Source of the DNA: Vreelandella titanicae BH1
Lineage (GTDB): Bacteria; Pseudomonadota; Gammaproteobacteria; Pseudomonadales; Halomonadaceae
Assembly (NCBI RefSeq): GCF_000336575.1
Contig: NZ_AOPO01000002.1
Coordinates: forward strand, 310,006-374,005
DNA length: 64,000 bases
Direction of reading: 5' to 3'
Part shown: in pieces, positions 38,176-47,713 of the stretch
How the letters are laid out: each line of letters opens with the position of its first letter
How positions within the stretch are numbered: the stretch's first letter is position 1
Translations under genes and position numbers: made by a program
Notes under the pieces: generated by a model
Databases searched by the model: none
Seen by the model: the letters and a program-made list of their open reading frames with translations, nothing else
What the model was told of the DNA's origin: nothing

Positions 38176-39792
38176 TTAGTGGCGGAAGTGGCGCATACCG
38201 GTAAATACCATGGCAATGCCTGCTTCGTTGGCGGCGTCGATCACTTCCTGATCACGCATGGAACCACCGGGCTGAATAACCGCGGTAATACCTGCCGCTG
38301 CGGCAGCATCGATGCCGTCACGGAAAGGGAAGAAAGCATCAGACGCCATCACCGAGCCGGGAACCGAAAGGCCTTCGTCTGCGGCCTTGATGCCTGCAAT
38401 TTTAGCCGAATAAACACGGCTCATTTGACCCGCGCCAACGCCCACCGTTTGGCCCTCTTTGGCATACACAATGGCGTTGGACTTAACGAATTTAGCTACC
38501 CGCCAAGCAAAAGCAAGGTCACGCAGTTCCTGCTCGCTGGGAGCGCGCTGACTGACCACGGTCAATTCGTCGCGGGTGACCATGCCGTCGTCGCGCTCTT
38601 GTACCAGCAAACCGCCGTTGACGCGCTTAAAATCCAGCGCAGGCTGCTGCTCGCCGGGCCAGTGAGCGCTGACGTCCAACAAGCGTACGTTTTGCTTATT
38701 TGCCACAATGGCGGCCGCTTCGTCGCTGACGCCTGGGGCAATAATCACCTCGACAAACTGGCGGTCAACAATCGCCTGGGCGGTTTCGGCGTCCAATGGC
38801 TTATTGAAAGCGATAATGCCGCCAAACGCGCTGGTAGGGTCGGTGGCAAAGGCTTTGTCGTAAGCGGCTAAGGCGGTGGCGCCAATGGCGACGCCGCAGG
38901 GGTTGGCGTGCTTAACAATGACGCAGGCCGTCTCACTAAAGGCTTTTACGCACTCAAAGGCGGCGTCGGTATCGGCCACATTGTTATACGAGAGGGGTTT
39001 GCCCTGAAGCATTTTTGCCGTGGCAACGCTGGGTTCGCTTGCCTGGGGGGCAACGTAGAAAGCTGCCTTTTGGTGCGGGTTTTCGCCGTACCGCATATCC
39101 TGCTTTTTCTCGAGCTGCAGGTTAAAGGTGCGTGGGAACGCTTCATCAGCGGCATTGACCTTACGGCCTAGGTAGTCAGCAATCGCGCAGTCATAACCGG
39201 CGGTGTGCTCAAAGGCTTTAACCGCTAAGTCAAAGCGCGTAGCGCTACTGACCTGACCATCTTGGGCGGCCAGCTCGCCCAGCACTCGCGCGTAGTCATT
39301 GCTATTGACGACGATCGTGGTGTAGGCGTGATTTTTGGCGCAGGCGCGAACCATGGTGGGGCCGCCGATATCGATATTCTCGATAGCATCTTCAAGTGTG
39401 CAATCGGGCTTGGCTACCGTGGCGGCAAAGGGGTAGAGATTGACCACCACCATGTCGATCGGCGTGATATCGTTCTCAGCCATGACTGCATCATCCTGGC
39501 CGCGACGAGCCAAGATGCCGCCGTGAATTTTCGGGTGCAGCGTTTTAACGCGGCCATCCATGATTTCGGGGAAGCCTGTGTGCTCAGACACTTCTTTCAC
39601 GGCAATAGCATTTTCTTGCAGTAGACGGAAGGTGCCACCAGTGGAGAGGAGTTCAACACCGTGCTCAGTGAGGCCCCGAGCAAATTCCACAATGCCGGTT
39701 TTATCAGAAACGCTCAGCAGGGCGCGGCGGACGGGAGTGGCGTTGCTGTCAGTCAGGGAAGGATTATCAGCCATGAGAGGGGTATCAGCCAT
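38176..39792 (-). CDS. purH: Bifunctional AICAR transformylase / IMP cyclohydrolase
   Basis: The 538-residue protein has the N-terminal IMP cyclohydrolase (MGS-like) domain, with [20 protein letters not shown] and STGGTFRLL, and the C-terminal transformylase domain with the Lys-His pair in [13 protein letters not shown] and PSGGS-like [17 protein letters not shown]. It catalyses the last two steps of de novo IMP synthesis. The gene follows fis in the same direction, separated by a terminator-like hairpin. Two nearby ATGs (39792, 39774) are possible starts; neither has a strong ribosome site, so I keep the longer. Confidence 0.96.
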   Translation of the reverse strand: MADTPLMADNPSLTDSNATPVRRALLSVSDKTGIVEFARGLTEHGVELLSTGGTFRLLQENAIAVKEVSEHTGFPEIMDGRVKTLHPKIHGGILARRGQDDAVMAENDITPIDMVVVNLYPFAATVAKPDCTLEDAIENIDIGGPTMVRACAKNHAYTTIVVNSNDYARVLGELAAQDGQVSSATRFDLAVKAFEHTAGYDCAIADYLGRKVNAADEAFPRTFNLQLEKKQDMRYGENPHQKAAFYVAPQASEPSVATAKMLQGKPLSYNNVADTDAAFECVKAFSETACVIVKHANPCGVAIGATALAAYDKAFATDPTSAFGGIIAFNKPLDAETAQAIVDRQFVEVIIAPGVSDEAAAIVANKQNVRLLDVSAHWPGEQQPALDFKRVNGGLLVQERDDGMVTRDELTVVSQRAPSEQELRDLAFAWRVAKFVKSNAIVYAKEGQTVGVGAGQMSRVYSAKIAGIKAADEGLSVPGSVMASDAFFPFRDGIDAAAAAGITAVIQPGGSMRDQEVIDAANEAGIAMVFTGMRHFRH

Positions 39793-39820
39793 TAGAGTGC
39801 TCGTGTGCAGAGTCGAGAAT

Positions 39821-39852
39821 TAAAAACAACAACGCCCCTGGTTATGGGGCGT
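39821..39852 (-). terminator. Terminator overlapping the fis stop codon
   Basis: On the minus strand ACGCCCC-N7-GGGGCGT is followed by TGTTGTTTTTAA. The fis stop codon (39842-39844) falls in the loop. It may attenuate transcription from dusB-fis into purH. Confidence 0.6.
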
Positions 39853-40210
39853 CACCTTCGATAAGTCCGTATAGCTTGAGTTTTTTGCGCAGGGTGCCAC
39901 GGTTTAGCCCTAGCGCATCGGCGGCACGGGTCTGATTGCCGTCGGTGTGCTCCAAGACGCAGGCAAGTAAAGGCGCCTCAACTTCGGCCATCACCATGGC
40001 GTATAGATCGGTCGCCTGGCTGCCATCTAAATGTTCAAAGTAGCGTCGCATGGCCGTTTCCACTGCCTCCCGAAGCGGCTGCGGCGGTGAGTTGGCTGCA
40101 GGATCCGCTAGCGTGCCTGCTAAATGGGAGTAACTATCGCTGGAGCCGACATCATTGGAATAGCTATCGCTTGAATAGGTGTCGCTAGAGAGAAGATCGC
40201 GTTCGGTCAT
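39842..40210 (-). CDS. fis: DNA-binding protein Fis
   Basis: The ATG at 40210 overlaps the dusB stop codon as ATGA, so translation is coupled. The 122-residue protein ends with the Fis core: [67 protein letters not shown], whose last part is the helix-turn-helix. The N-terminal 45 residues are an extra Ser/Asp/Tyr-rich stretch ([22 protein letters not shown]) absent from the 98-residue E. coli protein. Fis bends DNA at rRNA promoters and in recombination. The dusB-fis order is the same as in E. coli. Confidence 0.94.
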   Translation of the reverse strand: MTERDLLSSDTYSSDSYSNDVGSSDSYSHLAGTLADPAANSPPQPLREAVETAMRRYFEHLDGSQATDLYAMVMAEVEAPLLACVLEHTDGNQTRAADALGLNRGTLRKKLKLYGLIEGDAP

Positions 40211-41244
40211 GCAGCATGGTTTCCTTTGGCTAGCAAACGCGAGGCGGCGCCGGGGGCCATCGCGTCGTTGATCCAATCAAATTGCGTTTCAGGTGACGCT
40301 AACGCATTGAACTGCTGCTTAAGCGCGCGCTGTTGGGGCGGCGTAAAGCGTTGGTCATCGCTGAGGTACCAGCCGACATGCTTGCGCGTGATACGTACAC
40401 CCATGGTGGTGCCATAGAACTCATGCAGCGCCTCAACGTGCCCATGGAGCACTTGGTGACGCTCCGAAAGACTTGGCAGTGCCATCCGCTCTCCATGCTG
40501 GAGGTAGTGGCTGATCTGTTGAAATATCCATGGGTTGCCCTGCGCAGCGCGGCCTACCATCACGGCATCAGCGCCGGTATAAGCGAGTACCTCGGCGGCT
40601 TTTTCCGGACTTGTTATGTCGCCGTTGGCAATCACCGGGATCGATAGGTGCGACTTAATCTCGGCAATTGTGTCGTACTCTGCTTTTCCAGTATAGCGCT
40701 GCTGGCGATGACGGCCATGTATCGCTAACGATTGAATGCCGGCTGACTCGGCGAGCCGGGCAATGCGCAGGGCGTTGTTGGATTCGGCACACCAGCCCGT
40801 GCGTATTTTTAGCGTCACGGGTATATCAACTGCTGCCACTACTGCATCGAGAATTTCGGCCACCAAGGCTTCATCTCGAAGGAGCGCCGACCCTGCCGCC
40901 TTGTTACATACTTTTTTAGCTGGGCAGCCCATATTGATATCGATAATCTGGGCGCCCAGCTCGGCATTCAAGCGCGCCGCCTGGGCGAGCATTTCAGCGT
41001 CGCCTCCGGCAATTTGCACCACTCGCGGGTCAGGTTCACCGCGGTGATCCATGCGCAGCTGCGATTTGCGAGTATGCCACAAACTAGGGTCTGAAGTGAC
41101 CATTTCGCCCACTACCCAGCCAGCCCCAAGCCGCCGACATAGCTGGCGAAAAGGTCGGTCAGTGACGCCAGCCATGGGCGCAAGCATTACTCGATTAGGT
41201 AATGCAAACGGGCCAATGCTGGCAGGTAGTGTGGTTAACGTCAT
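40207..41244 (-). CDS. dusB: tRNA-dihydrouridine synthase B
   Basis: This 345-residue flavoenzyme starts [35 protein letters not shown] (FMN barrel start), and has the catalytic loop [19 protein letters not shown] with the acid Cys, then RIGWC-like [22 protein letters not shown] and a C-terminal tRNA-binding helical part. It reduces uridine to dihydrouridine in the tRNA D-loop (DusB, position 17). It is immediately upstream of fis with a four-base overlap, the conserved proteobacterial pairing. An 11-bp perfect hairpin (41291-41330) stands before it. The start codon has no strong ribosome site. Confidence 0.93.
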   Translation of the reverse strand: MTLTTLPASIGPFALPNRVMLAPMAGVTDRPFRQLCRRLGAGWVVGEMVTSDPSLWHTRKSQLRMDHRGEPDPRVVQIAGGDAEMLAQAARLNAELGAQIIDINMGCPAKKVCNKAAGSALLRDEALVAEILDAVVAAVDIPVTLKIRTGWCAESNNALRIARLAESAGIQSLAIHGRHRQQRYTGKAEYDTIAEIKSHLSIPVIANGDITSPEKAAEVLAYTGADAVMVGRAAQGNPWIFQQISHYLQHGERMALPSLSERHQVLHGHVEALHEFYGTTMGVRITRKHVGWYLSDDQRFTPPQQRALKQQFNALASPETQFDWINDAMAPGAASRLLAKGNHAA

Positions 41245-41290
41245 GGCGTCAGACTTTGTTGGTTTTAAGCTATGGGTGCAGTGCTAACGG

Positions 41291-41330
41291 CGAGTAGGCG
41301 TTTCAAGGAGGCGTATGATACGCCTACTCG
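41291..41330. other. Perfect 11-bp hairpin before dusB
   Basis: CGAGTAGGCGT (41291-41301) is fully complementary to ACGCCTACTCG (41320-41330) with an 18-base loop. No T-run follows on the minus strand. It could act as a processing site or weak terminator between prmA and dusB. Confidence 0.5.
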
Positions 41331-41357
41331 GTGGTGGGGTGAAGGCCAATTGCCGCT

Positions 41358-42272
41358 TTAACGTGGACGCAAGCCACTAAGCCGCACCCAGCCTTCGCGA
41401 ATCACCGGTTCATCCATAGCAATGCCTTGCGCTGCATAGGCCTCGTAAACCTCATTGGCCTGGTTTGCCAACACCCCCGATAGCGCAATGCGCCCACCTG
41501 GCGCCACGTGTCCGGCAATCATTGGCGCTAGTTCGACCAGCGGCCCCGCTAAAATATTGGCGGTTACGATAGGATAGTCACCGCCGTCGCTTAACTGCTC
41601 AGGGTAGTAGAGGTTTAGGTTCGACTCGGCAATACCATTCCGTTCGGCGTTGTCTCGGCTGGCCTGCAGCGCCTGGGGATCAATGTCGGTGGCGTCGGCG
41701 TGGCTAGCGCCCAGTTTGAGCGCGGCGATAGCGAGAATGCCAGAACCGCAGCCCACATCCAGTACGGTTTGCTGAGCTAGGTGACCGGTTACGGCCAGCT
41801 CATCCAGCCACTCAAGACACAGCGCTGTGGTGGGGTGCGTACCGGTACCAAAGGCGAGGCCCGGGTCGAGTATCAGGTTAACGGCGTCGGCCTCGGGTGG
41901 TTCGTGCCAGCTGGGTACAATCCACAGGCGTTGACCCATGCGCAGCGGCGTGAAGTCATCCATCCACTCGCGCTCCCAATCTCGATCAGCGAGCAGCTCA
42001 TACTCGATGGTCGGGCAGGGCTCTCCAGGCATCTGCTCTGACCAGGCGGCCTCGATACGCTCCAGCATGCTCTCGACCCCCTCCAGGTCATCGTATAAGC
42101 CGGTAAGGATGGTATCTTCCCACAGCGGTGTGGTGCCACGCTCTGGCTCAAATACCGGATCATCGTGGGCATCCTGAAGACCAATAGCCGTTGCGCCTTC
42201 GTCAAGCAGTAGTTCTTCTAGGAACTCTGCCTGTTCGGGGGCGACGTGGGCTTTGAGTTGAAGCCAGGGCAT
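41358..42272 (-). CDS. prmA: Ribosomal protein L11 methyltransferase PrmA
   Basis: From the ATG at 42272 (MPWLQLKAHV) the protein has 304 residues. Its N-terminal part binds L11, and the class I methyltransferase domain has DPGLAFGTGTHPTT (the PrmA signature, substrate side) and LDVGCGSGILAIAALKLGA (AdoMet motif I) plus ANILAGPLVELAP (the NILA/N motif IV). It trimethylates amino groups of ribosomal protein L11 in the cytoplasm. It lies between accC and dusB, all in one direction, the common gammaproteobacterial order. A GGAG site precedes the start. The five-residue-longer frame is not preferred. Confidence 0.95.
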   Translation of the reverse strand: MPWLQLKAHVAPEQAEFLEELLLDEGATAIGLQDAHDDPVFEPERGTTPLWEDTILTGLYDDLEGVESMLERIEAAWSEQMPGEPCPTIEYELLADRDWEREWMDDFTPLRMGQRLWIVPSWHEPPEADAVNLILDPGLAFGTGTHPTTALCLEWLDELAVTGHLAQQTVLDVGCGSGILAIAALKLGASHADATDIDPQALQASRDNAERNGIAESNLNLYYPEQLSDGGDYPIVTANILAGPLVELAPMIAGHVAPGGRIALSGVLANQANEVYEAYAAQGIAMDEPVIREGWVRLSGLRPR

Positions 42273-42337
42273 GGAGGTTCTCCGCAAGGCGAATTAAAGA
42301 CAAATACAGTACAGACACATGAAGTAAAGACAAGGAC

Positions 42338-42357
42338 GGGGTGGACATGGCCACCCC
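42338..42357. other. GC-rich hairpin between accC and prmA
   Basis: GGGGTGG and CCACCCC form a seven-base stem with a six-base loop just after the accC stop on the minus strand. There is no T-run, so it is not a clear terminator; it may stabilise RNA. Confidence 0.45.
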
Positions 42358-42400
42358 GCTGGGTATCACACAGTGCGCTGGAAAGCGCTTGGCTGCTGCA

Positions 42401-43741
42401 TTAGCTGCCGAGTTTCTTTTCCAGGTAGTGAATGTTGACACCGCCTTGACGGAAGTAGCTGTCGCGAACCAAATCCTTTTGTAAGTCGATATTGGTTTTA
42501 ATGCCTTCCACCAGCAGCTCGTCGAGGGCGTTACGCATCCGTGTCAGGGCTATTTCACGATCCGCGCCCCAACTGATCAGCTTGCCGATCAGAGAATCAT
42601 AGTGCGGCGGCACGGTGTAGCCGGTATAGAGATGGGAATCCATCCGCACGCCGAGGCCACCGGGTGCGTGGAACAGCGTTACCTTGCCGGGAGACGGCAT
42701 AAAGGTGCGCGAGTCTTCGGCGTTAATACGGCATTCGAAGGAGTGGCCGTTGAGCTGCACATCTTCCTGGCGAATCGACAGCGGCAGGCCTGAGGCAATA
42801 CGCAGCTGCTCTTTGACGATATCCACGCCAGTGACCATTTCGGTGACCGGGTGCTCGACCTGAACGCGGGTATTCATCTCGATGAAGAAGTATTCACCGT
42901 CTTCATACAAGAATTCGAAGGTGCCCGCACCACGGTAGTTGATCTTGATACATGCCTGGCGGCACGCTTCAAGCACCTGGGCGCGGGCGTCTGGGTCAAG
43001 GCCTGGTGCCGGGGCTTCTTCAAGCACTTTCTGGTGACGACGTTGCAGCGAGCAGTCGCGGTCATAAAGATGGATCGCGTTACCCTGGCCGTCGGCTAAT
43101 ACTTGTACTTCGACGTGGCGCGGCTTCTCAAGGAATTTTTCCATGTAGACCGTGCCGTCACCGAAGGCGGCGTGGGCTTCAGTGCGAGTAACGGTAATCG
43201 CTGAAAGCAGATGGCCTTCAGTGTGCACCACGCGCATACCACGACCGCCGCCGCCAGAGGCAGCCTTAATGATCACCGGGTAGCCAATGCGACGTGCCGT
43301 GGCGAGATTCGTTGCGTCATCATCACCCAAGGGACCGTCTGAGCCTGGCACCGTGGGAACGCCCGCTTCCTTCATCGACTGGATGGCGCTGACTTTGTCG
43401 CCCATCAGACGAATCGTCTCGGCGCGGGGGCCAATAAAGGTAAAGCCTGAGCGCTCAACCTGTTCAGCAAAGTTGGCGTTTTCAGACAAAAAGCCATAGC
43501 CGGGGTGAATGGCGGTCGAGTCGGTGACTTCGGCTGCACTAATTAGGGCCGGAATGTTTAAGTAAGACTGCGCTGACGATGCCGGGCCAATACACACGGC
43601 TTCATCCGCCAGGCGAACGTGCATCAGTTCACGATCAGCTTTGGAGTGTACCGCTACGGTTTTGATGCCGAGTTCTTTACAGGCCCGTAGGATACGGAGG
43701 GCAATCTCGCCGCGGTTGGCGATAAGTACCTTGTCCAGCAT
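42401..43741 (-). CDS. accC: Acetyl-CoA carboxylase biotin carboxylase subunit
   Basis: With the ATG at 43741 ([17 protein letters not shown]) the protein has 446 residues. It shows the ATP-grasp layout: N-terminal Rossmann part, [14 protein letters not shown] (ATP lid), [17 protein letters not shown], and [18 protein letters not shown] with the catalytic Glu and Arg. It carboxylates biotin on AccB with ATP and bicarbonate. It is 32 bases downstream of accB, the usual accBC operon. RPGL-like C-terminus matches the family. The alternative start four codons upstream is not needed. Confidence 0.97.
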   Translation of the reverse strand: MLDKVLIANRGEIALRILRACKELGIKTVAVHSKADRELMHVRLADEAVCIGPASSAQSYLNIPALISAAEVTDSTAIHPGYGFLSENANFAEQVERSGFTFIGPRAETIRLMGDKVSAIQSMKEAGVPTVPGSDGPLGDDDATNLATARRIGYPVIIKAASGGGGRGMRVVHTEGHLLSAITVTRTEAHAAFGDGTVYMEKFLEKPRHVEVQVLADGQGNAIHLYDRDCSLQRRHQKVLEEAPAPGLDPDARAQVLEACRQACIKINYRGAGTFEFLYEDGEYFFIEMNTRVQVEHPVTEMVTGVDIVKEQLRIASGLPLSIRQEDVQLNGHSFECRINAEDSRTFMPSPGKVTLFHAPGGLGVRMDSHLYTGYTVPPHYDSLIGKLISWGADREIALTRMRNALDELLVEGIKTNIDLQKDLVRDSYFRQGGVNIHYLEKKLGS

Positions 43742-43772
43742 GGGAGAGTCCACCCGTGTTGAAAATGAAAGA

Positions 43773-44249
43773 TTAAGCGATAACGATCATGGGTTGATCG
43801 AATTCTACAGGCTCGCCATCTTCCACCAGGATGGCTTCCACTACACCGTCACGGTCAGCTTCAATCTGGTTCATCATTTTCATGGCTTCAATGATGCATA
43901 CAGTGTCACCTTGTTTGACGCTATCGCCGACTTCCACAAACGATTTGGCGCCCGGCGCTGGGCTGCGGTAGAAGGTGCCTACCATGGGAGAGTTGACTGC
44001 CTCGCCACGGTAGCTTGCGCCCTGAGGCTCTGCTTCAGCAGCCGGTGCTGATGCTGGAGCGCCCGCTGCGGGGGGAGCAGGCGCATAGCCAGGTTGCTGC
44101 GCATATTGCGGCATCGGCTGTGGCTGCCACGAAGCGCCATTAGGGTGACGGCTGATGCGGACTGACTCTTCGCCTTCCTGAATTTCAATCTCGCTAATAT
44201 TGGACTCTTCGAGTAGCTCAATCAGTTTCTTAACTTTGCGGATATCCAT
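43773..44249 (-). CDS. accB: Biotin carboxyl carrier protein of acetyl-CoA carboxylase
   Basis: The 158-residue protein has an N-terminal conserved segment ([20 protein letters not shown]), a Pro/Ala-rich flexible linker (residues 45-75), and a C-terminal biotinyl domain with the biotinylated lysine K124 in EAMKMM. It carries carboxybiotin between AccC and the transferase. It starts the accBC unit. No aroQ gene stands in front of it, unlike in many relatives. The 334-base interval between it and dsbD must contain its promoter. Confidence 0.97.
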   Translation of the reverse strand: MDIRKVKKLIELLEESNISEIEIQEGEESVRISRHPNGASWQPQPMPQYAQQPGYAPAPPAAGAPASAPAAEAEPQGASYRGEAVNSPMVGTFYRSPAPGAKSFVEVGDSVKQGDTVCIIEAMKMMNQIEADRDGVVEAILVEDGEPVEFDQPMIVIA

Positions 44250-44583
44250 GGCATAGCCCCATCAATGTCATAAAAGGTAGTCACAAAGCGCGCGAGCATA
44301 AGTGCAGGAAGCTCTTTATGGCGCGTACGTTGCGCAGTAAACCAAATTTAAAAATGAAGAGAACGCTGCATGTTAGCGAACGTTACCCCGTTCTCACCGT
44401 TAAAAAAGCAAGTTTTTAGCTAATATGGGAGCGGAGTTTGCCGAAAAAGTGCCAGGATGTCCAGCAACTGCCTACGCCAACGTCCAAGCCATCATGTAGT
44501 TAAGAATTAAACAACTGTTTGACGATGTTCGCGTCAGAAAGCGGCTTTAGTGCCTCAATGAGTAGCCAGCATAGGGTTTGAGC
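44250..44583. other. Intergenic region upstream of accB
   Basis: The 334 bases between the accB start and the dsbD stop must include the accBC promoter. I see no ORF, no consensus promoter that I can defend, and no T-tailed hairpin. Confidence 0.45.
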
Positions 44584-46458
44584 TTAGCTATTTGCTAGCC
44601 ACTGGCTAACTGACTCCAGATGTTCGCGCAACTGATCGGCGGTCACTTCGCCTTGAATGCGTGCATCGCGAATCTCCTCACCCTGGCTGAAAAAGAGCAG
44701 GCTGGGTGGGCCGAAAAGATTATATTGGTTGAGCAACTCGCGACTTTGAGAGTCCGTGCGGGTGACGTCGGCGGCGATCAAGGTGTAATCATTAAGCGCT
44801 GCGACGACCTGCGGGTCGGGGTAAACATCCCGCTCCAGCAGCTTGCACGAAATACACCAGTCGGCGGTAAAGTGGACAAAGACGGGCTGGTTGGCGTCTT
44901 CAGCTTGTGCAATAGCCGCATCAAGCTCAGTTAAGCTGTTTACCTCGATGAAGTCGAGTGCTTCTGCCTGAGGTTCGCCGGAAATGCTGGAGGTTGCCGC
45001 AAGGGGGCGCAAGGGGTTACTACCCCCCTGAGCGGCGCCAATCACCAACACTATCCCCCAAGCTAGCAGCATAAGCCCCAGCGTTTGGCGTGCCCGCGGC
45101 CACCCCTGCGGCTGATTGAAATTCAGCGCCCCAAGTGCCAGTGCCGTGCCGATCGCAAGGGCTGCCCATAGCAGCAGCGCAATAGGCGCGGACACTAAAC
45201 GCTCGACCATCCAAATCGCTACGCCCAACAGTAAAAGGCCAAAGGCAATTTTTACGCCGTTCATCCAGGCGCCGGAACGGGGCAGCAGCGTGGCGCCAAA
45301 GGTACCGACCAAAAGCAGTGGCACGCCCATGCCCATGCCCAGCGCAAACAGCACCGCGCCGCCCATCGCGGCATCCCCTGTTGAAGAGATAAACACCAGC
45401 GCGCCGGCCAAAGGCGCCGTTACACAGGGCGATACCACCAATACCGAGAGGGCGCCAGCCAGCGCTAGGCCGGCCGGGCCACTGCGCTGAGCGCGTGCCT
45501 GCCAAGCGTCAACACGGTTGGCTAAACGAGGCGACAGATTGAGGTTAAATGCCCCAAACATGGCCAGGGCAAAGAGCGTGAAGAGTACTGCAAAGATGAT
45601 CAATACCGGTGCTGACTGCAGTCGCGCCTGAAGATTAAGCCCGGCGCCAAACAACCCCATTAACACCCCGACCAGGGCGTAGGTCAGCGCCATGCCGAGC
45701 ACATAGCTTAACGAAAGGGCAAAGGCGCGGGGGCGTGTGGGGTTCTGGCCAACCACGATCGATGACAAGATTGGAATCATCGGCAGCACGCAGGGGGTAA
45801 AGGTAAGCCCCAGGCCGGCAATAAAAAACAGCCCCAGCGCCAGTGGTAGGCTAGCATCGCTAATCAAGGCGCTAAAGCGGCTATCTTCGCTTTTGGGGGC
45901 GGCGAAACCATTCTGTTCAGAGGTGTTAGCGGCTGAAGTGTTGGCTGCTGGACTAGATGCCGTACTATCGGCTTGCCAATCGGAAAACTGGCTGGGGGGT
46001 TGGGTTTCGCTGGCCTCTAGGGTTGTTTGCTCTGGAGGGTAGCAGAGCCCGGCATCTGCGCAGCCTTGAAAGGTCAGGGCAATATTGAGCGGGCCTGAGT
46101 AGGGTGCTTTCAGCGGTACTTCAAACACTACCTGATCGCGGAACACATACACATCGCCCATAAACTCATCGTTGGTAAAGATGCCTTGGGGGATAATGGG
46201 GTCGCCGAGACTGACATCCTCCGTTTGGCTGACTACCGCGAACTGGTGGCGATATAGGTAGTACTCATCTGCGATATCCATGCCGATATAGAGCGTATCG
46301 CCATCATGCCAAGCAGTCGGCTGAAAGGCTTCCATAACCGGCAAAAATTCGTCTTGGTTGCTAGACGATGAAAACCATTGGGCGTTTGCACTTAGCGGTA
46401 GCAAGCCAAGAAAGAAAATCAATAATGTAAACAGGCTCAGGCGTTTAAGAGATAACAC
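44584..46458 (-). CDS. dsbD: Thiol:disulfide interchange protein DsbD
   Basis: The GTG at 46458 follows an AAGGAC site and gives 624 residues. An N-terminal signal sequence leads into the periplasmic alpha domain (with CADAGLCYPPE holding the Cys pair), then eight membrane helices with two cysteines (FTPCVLPMIP and VSPCVTAPLA), and a C-terminal thioredoxin-like gamma domain with WCISCK. DsbD passes electrons from cytoplasmic thioredoxin to periplasmic DsbC and cytochrome c maturation. All six conserved cysteines are visible. The gene ends 334 bases before accB. The inverted-repeat element (46495-46762) begins 37 bases upstream of its start. Confidence 0.95.
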   Translation of the reverse strand: MLSLKRLSLFTLLIFFLGLLPLSANAQWFSSSSNQDEFLPVMEAFQPTAWHDGDTLYIGMDIADEYYLYRHQFAVVSQTEDVSLGDPIIPQGIFTNDEFMGDVYVFRDQVVFEVPLKAPYSGPLNIALTFQGCADAGLCYPPEQTTLEASETQPPSQFSDWQADSTASSPAANTSAANTSEQNGFAAPKSEDSRFSALISDASLPLALGLFFIAGLGLTFTPCVLPMIPILSSIVVGQNPTRPRAFALSLSYVLGMALTYALVGVLMGLFGAGLNLQARLQSAPVLIIFAVLFTLFALAMFGAFNLNLSPRLANRVDAWQARAQRSGPAGLALAGALSVLVVSPCVTAPLAGALVFISSTGDAAMGGAVLFALGMGMGVPLLLVGTFGATLLPRSGAWMNGVKIAFGLLLLGVAIWMVERLVSAPIALLLWAALAIGTALALGALNFNQPQGWPRARQTLGLMLLAWGIVLVIGAAQGGSNPLRPLAATSSISGEPQAEALDFIEVNSLTELDAAIAQAEDANQPVFVHFTADWCISCKLLERDVYPDPQVVAALNDYTLIAADVTRTDSQSRELLNQYNLFGPPSLLFFSQGEEIRDARIQGEVTADQLREHLESVSQWLANS

Positions 46459-46494
46459 GGTGCGTCCTTAATCAATGGCATCGCAATGAAAGGC

Positions 46495-46762
46495 TAGGGC
46501 CTGTTGATGTTTCATCGCGAACCGCGTTGAACCATAAAGCGCGCCAGACAAGGCGCAAAACGCGGGGAAGGGTGGTTCCCTTTTCAAGTTTTGCAACGCC
46601 GTATGGCGCGCTTTATGGTGCAACCCGTAGGGCTGGGCCCGTTTTTACCCTCGGCGGCGTTAGTCGTCGTTCATTTGGAATCACCAAACGTCTCTCCTCC
46701 TGCCTTGCCGCGAATAAAAATGGGCACCAGCGCGGCCGTGAGTGAAACGTCAACAGGCCCTA
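46495..46762. mobile_element. 268-bp MITE-like element with 20-bp terminal inverted repeats
   Basis: TAGGGCCTGTTGATGTTTCA at the left end matches the inverted right end (46743-46762) at 19 of 20 positions. The interior holds a second, perfect 16-bp inverted repeat (ACCATAAAGCGCGCCA, 46531-46546, with 46604-46619) and a GCAAAAC/GTTTTGC pair, so the element can fold into a long hairpin. No transposase frame is present. The ends show a possible TA duplication only. Non-autonomous miniature transposable elements have this layout. It sits between dsbD and the ppa terminator. Confidence 0.7.
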
Positions 46763-46847
46763 ACAGCATACCGCAACCTTTAGTCCTTGGCGTATACGCT
46801 GCGGTGACGTGACGCGGCCCCTAACAGTGACTTAATCCTGCAGCTAT

Positions 46848-46872
46848 AAAAAGACCGCCCGAAGGCGGCCTT
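46848..46872 (-). terminator. Intrinsic terminator of ppa
   Basis: On the minus strand AAGGCCGCC-TTCG-GGCGGTCTT is followed by TTT. It has a stable UUCG-type tetraloop and lies 42 bases after the ppa stop. Confidence 0.85.
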
Positions 46873-46913
46873 GTATCCCCATTGGCGGCAAAAAACTCAC
46901 CGCAATGCAATGG

Positions 46914-47444
46914 TTACGCTTTTTGATAGGCGGTAACGGACTTCTCGATCGCCTTGCGAGCAGCGTCTGCGCCTTCCCAGGACTCGACTTTTACCCATTT
47001 ACCTTTCTCAAGATCTTTGTAGTTCTCGAAGAAGTGCGCAATCTGCTGGCGCAGTAGCTCAGGCAGGTCGGTAACTTCATGAATATCGTCATAGAGCGAG
47101 CTTAGCTTGGCGTGAGGTACGCAGATCAACTTCGCATCTTCACCGGCTTCGTCGGTCATGTTCAGAATGCCTACCGGGCGCGCGCGAATAATGCTGCCAG
47201 GTTGAACCGGGTGCGGGGTAACCACCAAGGCGTCCAGCGCATCGCCATCGTCGGCGAGGGTATGCGGGATAAAGCCGTAATTGGCGGGGTAGAACATGGG
47301 AGTGGCCATAAAGCGGTCAACGAGTAGCGCGCCCATGTCCTTATCAATTTCATATTTGATCGGGTCGTGGTTGGCTGGAATTTCGATCACCACGTAAACG
47401 TCGTTGGGGAGATCCTTTCCAGCAGGGATATTATCGAAGTTCAT
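46914..47444 (-). CDS. ppa: Inorganic pyrophosphatase
   Basis: This 176-residue protein has the family I pyrophosphatase motifs: [37 protein letters not shown] (metal-binding acidic triad) and [25 protein letters not shown]. It hydrolyses PPi in the cytoplasm and drives biosynthetic reactions. An AAGGA site precedes ATG. It is followed by a UUCG-loop terminator. The divergent gene encodes the PP2C/kinase-like protein, and a PPi-dependent phosphofructokinase is encoded 2.2 kb further on, so two PPi-consuming enzymes are near each other. Confidence 0.96.
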   Translation of the reverse strand: MNFDNIPAGKDLPNDVYVVIEIPANHDPIKYEIDKDMGALLVDRFMATPMFYPANYGFIPHTLADDGDALDALVVTPHPVQPGSIIRARPVGILNMTDEAGEDAKLICVPHAKLSSLYDDIHEVTDLPELLRQQIAHFFENYKDLEKGKWVKVESWEGADAARKAIEKSVTAYQKA

Positions 47445-47713
47445 CGTTGATTCCTTGGTAGTGCTGTGGCTAGAGTCGTGCCGTGGTTAGGCAAACGTGT
47501 CAGAGTCGTTTATGGCGGAGAATTATACGAACATGACTGCACGATTACCAATGCGACATAGGTTGTTCGTGGGTGATCATTCATATGTCCTGCCATTTGG
47601 ACGAATACGATAGAGACGTTTGGTGGGCATCGTTTCTGTTCCGCTGCGTGTATCATAGCGCTATTGGTTGGCAGTGATGTCCCTCGATCGAGTCGGCAGC
47701 CTAGGAGGATGAC

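Noticed and set aside
38086-38871. 261-residue open frame on the plus strand opposite purH
   Set aside because: It runs through the terminator region and opposite a clear purH. The sequence has no domain pattern.
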